This document shows positions 53,693-61,267 of a stretch of 64,000 nucleotides of DNA, in pieces. The notes under the pieces are model-generated. The model had not been told where the DNA came from and ran no database searches. It worked only from the letters and a program-made list of their open reading frames with translations. Source of the stretch: Collimonas fungivorans (GTDB taxonomy: Bacteria; Pseudomonadota; Gammaproteobacteria; Burkholderiales; Burkholderiaceae_D). How positions within the stretch are numbered: the stretch's first letter is position 1; each line of letters starts with the position of its first letter. Both the position numbers and the translations under genes were made by a program. The stretch is from NCBI RefSeq assembly GCF_001584145.1, contig NZ_CP013232.1, positions 2,418,001 through 2,482,000 of the forward strand, given 5' to 3'.

Positions 53693-54399
53693 TGCGGCTG
53701 CAGGCCGTCGGCGCTCATGACCAGGATGCGGTCGGCGCTGGCGGCCGCGGCGGCGGAATGGGTGACCACGATGGCCGAGGCGCCGTTGGCCTTGATTTCC
53801 TGGCGCAGCAAAGCCAGCACTTCATGCGCGGTATCGGGATCCAGGTTGCCGGTCGGTTCGTCGGCCAGGATCAGCTTGGGGCGGTGCACCAGCGCGCGCG
53901 CAATCGCCACCCTTTGCATTTCGCCGCCCGACAGCTGGCGCGGGAAATCGTTGCCGCGGCCGGCCAGGCCGACCGCCGCCAGCAGTTCCAGCGCGCGTTC
54001 CTGTGGCGCGCCGTTGAGCAGCAGGGGCAGGGCGACGTTCTGCTGCAAGGTCAGGTGCGGCAGTACATGGAAGGCCTGGAAAATGAAACCGAGTTTCTGC
54101 CGGCGCAGCAGGGTAGCGGCATCGTCGTCCAGGCTCGACATGTTGACGCCGTCGATCAGTATCGAGCCGCTGTTGGCGCTGTCGAGGCCGGCGATCAGGT
54201 TGAGCAAGGTCGATTTGCCGACCCCGGAATCGCCCATGATGGCGACATATTCTCCGGCCGCCAGCGAGAAGTCGAGATGCGCCAGCACCACCCGGCCGTG
54301 GGCATAGGACTTGCGCAAGCCGCAGCATTCCAGCGCGGGCACGCCGACGGAGACTATGCCGGGGATTACATTGGTTGTCGTTTCGGTTGAGGTGCACAT
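53689..54399 (-). CDS. ABC transporter ATP-binding protein (LolD/AttE-like)
   Basis: A 236-residue ATPase of the LolD/MacB type, from ATG 54399. It has Walker A MGDSGVGKST, an FIFQAFHVLPHLT Q-loop of the LolD kind, signature LSGGEMQRVAIARAL, Walker B LILADEPTGNLD and switch histidine VTHS. It powers the long FtsX-type permease whose gene it overlaps by four bases. The frame extends beyond the start to 54495 but that part lacks family features. It heads the operon and is divergent from the DUF3820 gene. Confidence 0.92.
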   Translation of the reverse strand: MCTSTETTTNVIPGIVSVGVPALECCGLRKSYAHGRVVLAHLDFSLAAGEYVAIMGDSGVGKSTLLNLIAGLDSANSGSILIDGVNMSSLDDDAATLLRRQKLGFIFQAFHVLPHLTLQQNVALPLLLNGAPQERALELLAAVGLAGRGNDFPRQLSGGEMQRVAIARALVHRPKLILADEPTGNLDPDTAHEVLALLRQEIKANGASAIVVTHSAAAAASADRILVMSADGLQPQ

Positions 54400-54569
54400 G
54401 CAGGCTGGTCGCTTGAACAAGATGGTGGCCAACAGTGTAGAGGAATTGTGCAATGACCGTGTTTTACGTCCATCCGTTGAATTTATAATAGGCACGGTTC
54501 GTGCGAAAACCGCATGGCCGCATTATTTTTGGCACAATACGCGCCTCTATCGATTCTTTGCGTGCCTCC

Positions 54570-54782
54570 ATGAACCCGGAACACCTGCAGTTGCTGGTCA
54601 CCCGCCAGATGCCTTACGGGAAATACAAGGGGCGCCTGATCGCCGACCTGCCGGGCGATTACCTGGCCTGGTTTGCGCGCGAAGGATTTCCCGCGGGCGA
54701 ACTGGGCGGACTGATCGCCTTGATGTATGAACTGGATCATAACGCGCTGGCACATCTGCTTGAGCCTTTGCGCCGGCGCTGA
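54570..54782 (+). CDS. DUF3820 family protein
   Basis: A 70-residue protein starting MNPEHLQLLVTRQMPYGKYKGRLIADLPGDYLAWFAREGFPAGELGGLIALM, the clear DUF3820 signature (MPFGKYKG, LIxxLPxxYLxW). The family has been linked to quorum-sensing-regulated virulence in Pseudomonas and to a fold near exonucleases, but the function is not established. An upstream open frame to 54501 is not used. It precedes the TAXI gene in the same orientation. Confidence 0.88.
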   Translation: MNPEHLQLLVTRQMPYGKYKGRLIADLPGDYLAWFAREGFPAGELGGLIALMYELDHNALAHLLEPLRRR

Positions 54783-54844
54783 AGCAACGAACTGAAGAAA
54801 TAAAGTTAGCTGGTCCCTTTCCTTTCAGCGATAGAATCCGTCTC

Positions 54845-56203
54845 ATGGCTACTCCACTCAATCCTTCCGAACTGAAACAATCCGCCAGGAATATCAAGGC
54901 GCGTTTCGTCTCCATTTCCTGGCGCGACCTGGCGATCAGCTTCGGCCCGATCGCCTTGCTGGTGGTGGTCGCCATCTGGCTGGCGATCTGGTTCATCCAT
55001 CCGGCGCCGCCGAACACCATCACCATGATTACCGGCCCGGAACACAGCAATTTCTGGAACACGGCGCAGAAGTACCAGAAGATTTTGGCGCGCAACGGCA
55101 TCAAGCTGAAGATCGTGACTTCGGAGGGCTCGCTGGATAACCTGAAGAAGCTGAACGATCCGAATTCCGGCATCGATGTCGGTTTTGTCCAGGGCGGCGT
55201 GGCGGGCGACCTGCCGATCGACCAGCTGGTGTCGCTGGGCAGCGTCTCTTATGTGCCGGTATCGGTGTTTTACCGCGGCAAGGAAAGGCTCAACCGCCTG
55301 TCGGAACTGGAGGGCAAGCGGGTCGCCATCGGCATGCAGGGCAGCGGTTCGCGGGTGCTGGCCTTGACGCTGCTGAAAGCGAACGGCATCGAAGTCGGCG
55401 GCAAGACCGAGCTGCTCGACATGGGCGGCGACGAAGCCGCGCAGGCGCTGACCGACAGCAAGATCGACGCCGCTTTCCTGATGGGCGATTCGGCTTCGCC
55501 GCCGACCATGGGCAGGCTGCTGCATACGCCCGGCATCCGTCTCCTTGATTTTGCCCAGGCCGGTGCTTACGCGCGCCGCTTCAGCTACCTGAACGAATTG
55601 AATATTCCGAAGGGGGTGTTCGACCTGGGCCAGAACATTCCCAGCCGCGACATTCGCCTGATTGCGCCGACCGCCGAACTGATCGCCCGCGAAGACTTGC
55701 ATCCGGCGCTTTCCGACCTGCTGATCGACGCCGCCAAGGAAGTGCACAGCGGCCCCAATGTGCTGCAGCGCGCGGGCGAGTTCCCGGCGCCGCTGGCGCA
55801 TGAGTTCCGCATCAGCGACGACGCTACGCGCTACTATAAATCGGGCAAAGGATTTTTCTACCGCACCTTGCCGTTCTGGCTGGCCAGCCTGGTGGATCGT
55901 ACCTTGGTGGTGCTGCTGCCGATCATCCTGCTGCTGATCCCGGGTTTCAAGCTGGTGCCGCTGCTGTACGGCTGGCGCATCAAGTCGCGCATCTATCGCT
56001 GGTACGGCATCTTGATCGCGCTGGAACGCGCCGCCGTGGTCGATACCGATACGCCGGAGCAGCAGGCGCAGTTGCTGAAGAAACTGGACCATATCGAAGA
56101 TTCGGTCAACCGGATGAAAATGCCGCTGGCTTTTGCCGATCAGTTTTATGTGCTGCGCGAGCATATCGGTTTCGTGCGCAGCCGCCTGCTCAATCGCAGC
56201 TGA
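54845..56203 (+). CDS. Membrane-anchored TAXI family solute-binding protein
   Basis: A 452-residue protein. An N-terminal membrane helix at about 33-53 (IALLVVVAIWLAIWFI) anchors a TAXI-type solute-binding domain (ITGPEHSNFWNTAQKYQKIL, IKLKIVTSEGSLDNLKKLNDPNSGIDVGFVQGG, GKRVAIGMQGSGSRVLALTLL), and a second hydrophobic segment at about 357-377 is followed by a cytoplasmic tail with a conserved KSRIYRWYGILIALE. TAXI proteins usually serve TRAP transporters, but no TRAP membrane subunit lies nearby. The two membrane segments suggest a sensory or anchoring role instead. Confidence 0.88.
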   Translation: MATPLNPSELKQSARNIKARFVSISWRDLAISFGPIALLVVVAIWLAIWFIHPAPPNTITMITGPEHSNFWNTAQKYQKILARNGIKLKIVTSEGSLDNLKKLNDPNSGIDVGFVQGGVAGDLPIDQLVSLGSVSYVPVSVFYRGKERLNRLSELEGKRVAIGMQGSGSRVLALTLLKANGIEVGGKTELLDMGGDEAAQALTDSKIDAAFLMGDSASPPTMGRLLHTPGIRLLDFAQAGAYARRFSYLNELNIPKGVFDLGQNIPSRDIRLIAPTAELIAREDLHPALSDLLIDAAKEVHSGPNVLQRAGEFPAPLAHEFRISDDATRYYKSGKGFFYRTLPFWLASLVDRTLVVLLPIILLLIPGFKLVPLLYGWRIKSRIYRWYGILIALERAAVVDTDTPEQQAQLLKKLDHIEDSVNRMKMPLAFADQFYVLREHIGFVRSRLLNRS

Positions 56204-56357
56204 GTTGCTCAGTTGCATTGATTCGTTGCAGGCGGCCGGTTTATCTAGCACATTAAGAATGGCAATAACAGGTGTGAACGTTAAAACATCTTTTCAAATT
56301 GCCACGCAGCATCGGTTATGATTTCGCAGATATTTGTCAATCGAGCAGAGGTGAGCC

Positions 56358-56822
56358 ATGAGATTCCCCGTTTCTGTTATGTGCGCGTTGCTGTTTGCGC
56401 AATCCACGCCGGTGTTTGCGGCGCTCGGTGCGGCTGCCGGTCCGGCCGCCGGCACGCCCCAGGCCCAGACTGACGCCGCGCGCGCCAAGGCCAGCGCCCG
56501 CGTGACCAGCTACAGCGGTTATACGGTCAGTGAAGTGGTGGAGCCTTCGGGCACCACGGTGCGGGAATATATCGGCACGGACAACGTCGTGTTTGCCGTC
56601 AGCTGGCAGGGGCCGAGCATGCCGAACCTGCAGCAATTGCTGGGCAGTTATGCCGATCAATACGTGGCAGCCGCCAGTGAGCCGCATCCAGGCCGGCGTG
56701 CTGTTGCGATCCAGTCGGACCAGCTGGTGCTACGTTCCGGCGGCCACATGCGTTCCTTTGCCGGCAACGCCTATGTGCCTGCCTTGCTGCCGCAAGGCGT
56801 GACCCCTGACAACATTCGCTGA
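56358..56822 (+). CDS. DUF2844 domain protein, exported
   Basis: A 154-residue exported protein with a signal peptide to about residue 22 (TPVFAALG). The DUF2844 features are TVSEVVEPSGTTVREYIGTDNVVFAVSWQGPSMPNLQQLLGSYADQY and a late RSGGHMRSFAGNAYVPALLPQGVT, which also marks the family. Function unknown. It is only 12 bases from the DUF3443 gene, a fixed pairing in Burkholderiales, so the two probably act together outside the inner membrane. A GAGGTGAGCC site precedes the ATG. Confidence 0.9.
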   Translation: MRFPVSVMCALLFAQSTPVFAALGAAAGPAAGTPQAQTDAARAKASARVTSYSGYTVSEVVEPSGTTVREYIGTDNVVFAVSWQGPSMPNLQQLLGSYADQYVAAASEPHPGRRAVAIQSDQLVLRSGGHMRSFAGNAYVPALLPQGVTPDNIR

Positions 56823-56834
56823 CCGGAGACCACC

Positions 56835-58049
56835 ATGCGCTTTCTGACGTATCTGCTTTGCCTGTTCAGCACACTGTTCCTGTTCGCCTGCGGCGGCGGT
56901 GGCGGCGGTTCCGACAGCGGCCCGACGCCGCCGACGCCGCAGCCGGTCCAGAATGTCCAGGCCCTGGTGATCGATAACGGTCCCGCGGCTGCTTCCGGCT
57001 CGGTCAACGCGCCCTATGTCTCGCTGACCATCTGCCAGCCTGGCAGCACCACGCAATGCCAGACCATCGACCATATCCTGGTCGACACCGGTTCGAGCGG
57101 CCTGCGCATCATGTCTTCGGTCCTGGCCTCCAATCTGGCGCTGCCGTCGGTAGCCAGCGCCAACGGCAGTCCGTTGGCCGAATGCGCACGTTTTGCCGAC
57201 GGTTACAGCTGGGGTTCGGTGAAGCAGGCTGACTTGCGCATCGCCGGCGAGGTCGCCAGCGGCATTTCGGTGCACATCATCGGCGATAGCGCATTCCCTT
57301 CGGTGCCGAGCGGCTGCTCCGGCAGCCTGGTGGCGGAAAACACGGTGGCGGCGTTCCATGCCAACGGCGTACTCGGCATCAGCACCTTTATCCAGGATTG
57401 CGGATCGGCCTGCGCCAGCCAGGCGCTGGAAGGCTGGTACTACTCCTGCCCGAGCAGCAATAACTGCACGGCAACCACGCTGGCGGTGAACCGGCAAGTG
57501 GGCAATCCGGTAGCGGTTTTCCCGCAGGATAACAACGGTACGGTGATACAGCTGCCATCGGTCGGCGCCAACGGCGCCTCCGGCGTCACCGGTTCACTGA
57601 TTTTCGGCATCGGCACGCAAGCCAATAATGCGCTGGGCAGCGCCAGCATCTATACCTTGAACAGTTCCGGCAACCTGAGCGCCTTGTACCAGGGGCAGGT
57701 GATGCAGGCGTTTTTCGACAGCGGTTCGAACGGGCTGTTTTTCGCCGATTCGAGCATCCCTAACTGCACCAATAGCAAGGGGTTTTACTGTCCGTCGTCG
57801 ACGCTTAGCCGGAGTGTAGTGAACACCGGCCTGAACGGCCGCAACAGCACCGTCAATTTCAACATTGTGAATGCCGATGCGCTGTTCCAGGCCAATCCGA
57901 ACAACACGGCCTTCAACAACATTGGCGGCGGCGCGGCCTTCGCGTCGTTTTTCGACTGGGGACTGCCGTTCTACTTCGGACGTTCGGTCTACACCGCGCT
58001 TGAAGGAGTCTCGGCCGGCGGCACGACCGGGCCTTACATAGCCTATTGA
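56835..58049 (+). CDS. DUF3443 lipoprotein with pepsin-like double aspartate motifs
   Basis: A 404-residue protein whose N-terminus MRFLTYLLCLFSTLFLFAC has a lipobox-like end with Cys19, followed by a Gly-run. Two aspartic-protease-like motifs are visible: VDTGSSGLRI with D84, and FDSGSNGLFF with D295, each preceded by a hydrophobic strand, in a bilobal arrangement like pepsin. DUF3443 has no assigned function. The paired motifs suggest an aspartic peptidase-like fold and possibly activity. It is preceded 12 bases upstream by the DUF2844 gene, in one operon, and followed by a strong bidirectional terminator. Confidence 0.88.
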   Translation: MRFLTYLLCLFSTLFLFACGGGGGGSDSGPTPPTPQPVQNVQALVIDNGPAAASGSVNAPYVSLTICQPGSTTQCQTIDHILVDTGSSGLRIMSSVLASNLALPSVASANGSPLAECARFADGYSWGSVKQADLRIAGEVASGISVHIIGDSAFPSVPSGCSGSLVAENTVAAFHANGVLGISTFIQDCGSACASQALEGWYYSCPSSNNCTATTLAVNRQVGNPVAVFPQDNNGTVIQLPSVGANGASGVTGSLIFGIGTQANNALGSASIYTLNSSGNLSALYQGQVMQAFFDSGSNGLFFADSSIPNCTNSKGFYCPSSTLSRSVVNTGLNGRNSTVNFNIVNADALFQANPNNTAFNNIGGGAAFASFFDWGLPFYFGRSVYTALEGVSAGGTTGPYIAY

Positions 58050-58070
58050 TCGATCCGGTCCGGGAACCTT

Positions 58071-58100
58071 AAAAAGGGGCGCTTGATGCGCCCCTTTTTT
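58071..58100. terminator. Bidirectional intrinsic terminator
   Basis: AAAAAGGGGCGC and GCGCCCCTTTTT arms around a TTGAT loop. It lies between the convergent DUF3443 and LysM-M23 genes and can serve both. Confidence 0.92.
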
Positions 58101-58102
58101 AC

Positions 58103-58843
58103 CTAGCGGCTAGGCAGATAGCGCGACGGGTCCACCGGTTTTCCCTGGCGGCGGATCTCGAAATACAGCTTGACCGCGCTGCTGTCGGATTTGCCCATCT
58201 CGGCGATCTTCTGACCTTTGCTGACCATTTGACCTTCCTTGACGACGATCGTCTTGTTGTGGGCATAGACCGACAGCAGGCTGCTGTTGTGCTTGATGAT
58301 GACCAGGTTGCCGTAGCCGCGGATGCCGCTGCCGGAATACATGACCTTGCCGGCGGCCGCGGCCATCACCGGCTGGCCCAGCTGGCCGAAAATGTCTATC
58401 CCCTTTTTGCCTTGGCCGAGGCCGCTGCTGGACTGGCCGCTGGCCGGCCAGGCCCAGTCCACCGAATCCTTGTCGTCGCTGGCAGCGGATGCTGCGTCGT
58501 CGCTCTCAGTACTGCGCGGTTTGACTGTGCTGCCCGAGGCTGCTGCGGCGCCTTGCGGCAAGACTCGCAATACCTGGTCCACCTTGATGTCGTTAGGATC
58601 CGACAGCCGGTTCCAGGCGATGATGTCGCTATTGCTGCGCCGGAATTTGCGCGCGATGCTGGACAAGGTGTCGCCTTTTTGCACGGTGTAGTAGCCGGGG
58701 CCGCTCGGTTGCGCCGGGCCGGAGCCGGACGGCGTGCCACAGGCGGCGAGGGTGGCCAGCAGGACCAGCGCAAGGCTGGCGTTCCTGATTCTGTTGCGTT
58801 TTTTCGGGCTGGATGCTTCGGTATTCTGGACCAACAATGACAT
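58103..58843 (-). CDS. LysM-M23 peptidoglycan-binding lipoprotein (NlpD/EnvC-like)
   Basis: A 246-residue protein. After a polar N-terminus, LALVLLATLAAC forms a lipoprotein signal with lipobox LAAC. A LysM domain YYTVQKGDTLSSIARKFRRSNSDIIAWNRLSDPNDIKVDQVLRVLP follows at about 70-115, then a linker, then an M23 domain at 145-245 (GKKGIDIFGQLGQPVMAAAAGKVMYSGSGIRGYGNLVIIKHN, YAHN). Asp in GIDI replaces the usual catalytic metal-binding HxxxD first residue, so like NlpD it is probably a non-catalytic amidase activator. AGAGGA lies close to ATG 58843; TTG at 58837 or 58855 could also be used. Confidence 0.88.
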   Translation of the reverse strand: MSLLVQNTEASSPKKRNRIRNASLALVLLATLAACGTPSGSGPAQPSGPGYYTVQKGDTLSSIARKFRRSNSDIIAWNRLSDPNDIKVDQVLRVLPQGAAAASGSTVKPRSTESDDAASAASDDKDSVDWAWPASGQSSSGLGQGKKGIDIFGQLGQPVMAAAAGKVMYSGSGIRGYGNLVIIKHNSSLLSVYAHNKTIVVKEGQMVSKGQKIAEMGKSDSSAVKLYFEIRRQGKPVDPSRYLPSR

Positions 58844-58855
58844 TCCTCTGATCAA

Positions 58856-59252
58856 TCGATCTCACTTTAGTTAGGTTGTGGCCGGCACCGTCGGGCCAGC
58901 GCCGCATCTTCTGACCTTGTCCTGCTTAACTAGTTGCGTGTTTCGCATTCATGGGCCGGTGTTGCCGTTTTTTCCAGAGGCTTGAGGATATCCCAATTGT
59001 GCCGGCGGGGTAAAGGCAGCAATCCGGCTCTTGAGAAGCCCCTGTTTTAGTATCAATAAGGTAATTGATTGTACCCGTTTCGTGTCCGCTGTTACGTTAC
59101 ATGTAACGTATCAATTGGGGTCTGGCGGCGCCAGCCAGGGATGAGCGCGGTTTTGCTGAAAATTCTCTTAGCCTTTGATTTATAAGGATTTATTTCTTGT
59201 AATAATAGAAAACATCGATGTGAATTTTTCATTTATCCAAAGCTTTTCCGGT
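58856..59252. other. Intergenic region with palindromes upstream of the repeat lipoprotein gene
   Basis: About 400 bases without an ORF of note. It holds a perfect 18-bp palindrome, TACGTTACATGTAACGTA at 59093-59110, a further inverted repeat ATCAAT/ATTGAT at 59052-59069, and a third ATCAAT at 59110-59115. These are candidate binding sites for a regulator of either flanking gene. The stretch from 59150 to 59250 is very AT-rich. Confidence 0.5.
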
Positions 59253-59268
59253 TGGCATGTTCTTTGCG
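59253..59268 (+). promoter_or_regulatory. Sigma-54-type promoter before the repeat lipoprotein gene
   Basis: TGGCATG, four bases, TTGC matches the -24/-12 consensus TGGCACG-N4-TTGC with one difference, and GG and GC have the required 10-base spacing. It lies 56 bases before the ATG, giving a leader of about 45 bases with the GGGGA ribosome site. Confidence 0.65.
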
Positions 59269-59323
59269 GAATAGACAAGCAGGAACAACCGGTTCGGACT
59301 TTCAATAAAAGGGGAAACACATC

Positions 59324-60979
59324 ATGAAAACATCAAAGGGTGGTTTGATTGTCGCGTCGCTGTTATTGACCAGTTTGCTGGCCGGTTGCGCCAGCGGAGG
59401 CACCATCGGCAAATCGTTGGGATCGGGCAGCGGCACTGGCCAGGGAGCTGGCGGCGGTGCGGGCGGCGGCACGGGTGACGGTGGCGGAGCAGGTGGCGGC
59501 GGTACGGGTGATGGTGGCGGCACAGGCGGCGGCACAGGTGGCGGCGGAACAGGTGGTGGCGGCACAGGTGGCGGCGGCACAGGTGGCGGCGGAACAGGCG
59601 GCGGCGGAACAGGCGGTGGCGGAACAGGCGGCGGCGGAACAGGCGGCGGCGGAACAGGCGGCGGCGGAACAGGCGGCGGCGGAACAGGCGGCGGCGGAAC
59701 AGGCGGTGGCGGCACAGGCGGTGGCGGTACAGGTGGCGGCGGTACAGGTGCTTCGGCCAACTTCCTCTCCAACGTCGGCACTACCGTATCCGGCACCGGC
59801 GCTGCACTGGGTGCGATAGGCAATACCGTGATCAATAACGTGCCGCTGCTGTCGACCGAGGCCAAAGGCGGCCTGGCCGGCGTGGTTAACAACGGCACCG
59901 GCATCGTCTCTACTTTGGGCGCCGGCATTACCAACGGCCTGGGCCAGCTTGGCACCAATCCGAACGCGCTTGGCACCACCATCGGCAGCACCGGTGGCGT
60001 CGTTACGCAAGTGGGGAATACAGTACAGAGCGCCGGGCAGCTGGTGAGCGGCCTGGGCAGCGGACCGCTGGCGCCGCTGGCCGTGGTGACCACGCCGCTG
60101 GGCGGCCTGGTGACCCAGGTCGGCGCCGCAGTCTCCGGACTGGGAGCACCGTTGACTGCCGCCTTGACTACCGGTCCGGTGCAGCAGATCACCCAGACTG
60201 TGACCCAGGCAATCGTACCGCTGACCAGCACAGTGACGACCTTGACGCAGACAGTCGGCAATGCAACCGGGCTCAACCAGCCTGTGAACACCTTGCTGGT
60301 GACGGCCGGCGGCGGCGTTTCCAGCCTGGGCGGTGCACTGACTGCGGCTAACGTGCCTGTAGTCAGCAGCCTGGGCGGCGTAGTGAGCAATGTCGGCGCC
60401 ACGGTGGCAGGCCTTGGCACCAACGCTTTGGTCGGCACCGGCCAGCCTCTGCTGGGCAACAAGACCGGCGGTTTGCTGCAGCCTTTGAATAATGTGCTGA
60501 CCGGCGTGGTAGGCGGAATCGGCGGCGTAGGCGGCGGTAGCGGCGGTCCATTGGCGCCGGTTACCGGTTTGCTGAGCGGTTTGACCGGTGCTGTCGGCGG
60601 TGCAACCGGCTCAGCCGGCGGCCCGCTGGCTCCTGTTACTGGTTTGTTGAGCGGCTTGACTGGCGCGTTGGGCGGCGCCACGGGTTCAGCTGGCGGGCCA
60701 TTAGCTCCTGTCACCGGCTTGTTGGGCGGCCTGACCGGCGCAGTTGGCGGAACCGGCGCAGGCACCAATCCCCTGGCTCCAGTGACCAACCTGGTGGCCG
60801 GCTTGACTGGCGCGCTCGGCGGCGCAACAGGATCGACTGCCGCCAGTCCTTTGGCTCCAGTCACCAACTTGGTGGCGGGCCTGACCGGCGGCAAGCCAGC
60901 GACGGGCACCACCAACGATCCGCTGGCCCCGGTGACAGGCTTGCTTAACGGCCTGCTGGGAGGAGCTGCTAAGAAATAA
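59324..60979 (+). CDS. Glycine-rich repeat lipoprotein, 551 residues
   Basis: Residues 1-23 form a lipoprotein signal, LLLTSLLAGC, with Cys22 or so as lipidation site. Residues 40-145 consist of about 15 tandem copies of GTGGG (five residues, 15 bases each) after degenerate TGDGGG forms. Glycine does not recur every third residue, so this is not a true collagen repeat although such proteins are often labelled collagen-like. Residues 146-400 are rich in Gly, Ala, Thr, Val and Leu with weak amphipathic periodicity. From about 406 to the end come five or six 25-residue repeats of PLAPVTGLLSGLTGAVGG type. Probably a surface protein. A GGGGA site lies before the ATG. Confidence 0.8.
   Translation: MKTSKGGLIVASLLLTSLLAGCASGGTIGKSLGSGSGTGQGAGGGAGGGTGDGGGAGGGGTGDGGGTGGGTGGGGTGGGGTGGGGTGGGGTGGGGTGGGGTGGGGTGGGGTGGGGTGGGGTGGGGTGGGGTGGGGTGGGGTGASANFLSNVGTTVSGTGAALGAIGNTVINNVPLLSTEAKGGLAGVVNNGTGIVSTLGAGITNGLGQLGTNPNALGTTIGSTGGVVTQVGNTVQSAGQLVSGLGSGPLAPLAVVTTPLGGLVTQVGAAVSGLGAPLTAALTTGPVQQITQTVTQAIVPLTSTVTTLTQTVGNATGLNQPVNTLLVTAGGGVSSLGGALTAANVPVVSSLGGVVSNVGATVAGLGTNALVGTGQPLLGNKTGGLLQPLNNVLTGVVGGIGGVGGGSGGPLAPVTGLLSGLTGAVGGATGSAGGPLAPVTGLLSGLTGALGGATGSAGGPLAPVTGLLGGLTGAVGGTGAGTNPLAPVTNLVAGLTGALGGATGSTAASPLAPVTNLVAGLTGGKPATGTTNDPLAPVTGLLNGLLGGAAKK
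59530..59751 (+). repeat. Tandem 15-bp repeat array (GTGGG codons)
   Basis: About 15 copies of a 15-bp unit of the form GGCGGCGGAACAGGC with synonymous changes, inside the lipoprotein gene. The units are close to identical, so copy number could vary by slippage. The opposite strand reads as a Pro-rich open frame because of this repeat. Confidence 0.9.
60541..60975 (+). repeat. Five to six long in-frame repeats at the C-terminus of the lipoprotein
   Basis: Units of about 75 bases encode PLAPVTGLLSGLTGAVGG with linkers ATGSAGG. Later units differ (PLAPVTNLVAGLTG), so these repeats are older than the 15-bp array. Confidence 0.75.
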
Positions 60980-61002
60980 CAGCCGGTAGGGCAGTAGTCC
61001 AG

Positions 61003-61028
61003 GGAAGCGCTGGCGGCGCCAGGCTTCC
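61003..61028 (+). terminator. Hairpin downstream of the repeat lipoprotein gene
   Basis: GGAAGC-GCTGGC and GCCAG-GCTTCC form a GC-rich stem with one bulge. There is no T-run after it, so its role as a terminator is uncertain. Confidence 0.35.
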
Positions 61029-61071
61029 TTGCCCCTAGGCTGGATGCTTAGCAACTTTCTGAGGTGGGATC

Positions 61072-61266
61072 ATGAGAGCCGAACAAATAGTCGATCTGAT
61101 CGCTTGCGCCAGCCCACAAGCGCAGGTACCGGGCAACGATCTGCTGATCGGAATGCTGGCTCGCGAGATTGCGGCGCTGTCGTACAAGCTGACCGAGCAG
61201 GAGCTTTATCGTCTGATAGCCGTAGGCTCGCTGGTATATGAACGCGGGCGGCGCGGCAGGGTGTGA
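61072..61266 (+). CDS. Small hypothetical protein, 64 residues
   Basis: A short, mostly helical protein, MRAEQIVDLIACASPQAQVPGNDLLIGMLAREIAAL and so on, with a GAGGTGGG ribosome site before the ATG. No recognised family. It converges with the diguanylate cyclase gene; the stops are one base apart. Confidence 0.55.
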   Translation: MRAEQIVDLIACASPQAQVPGNDLLIGMLAREIAALSYKLTEQELYRLIAVGSLVYERGRRGRV

Positions 61267-61267
61267 T

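Noticed and set aside
59302..60915. A 537-codon Pro-rich open frame on the minus strand
   Set aside because: It is the antisense reading of the GTGGG repeat array. It has no ribosome site, and the plus-strand gene has a signal peptide, ribosome site and promoter.
59324..60979. Collagen-like triple helix protein
   Set aside because: Collagen needs glycine at every third residue. The repeat here is five residues long, so the period is wrong.
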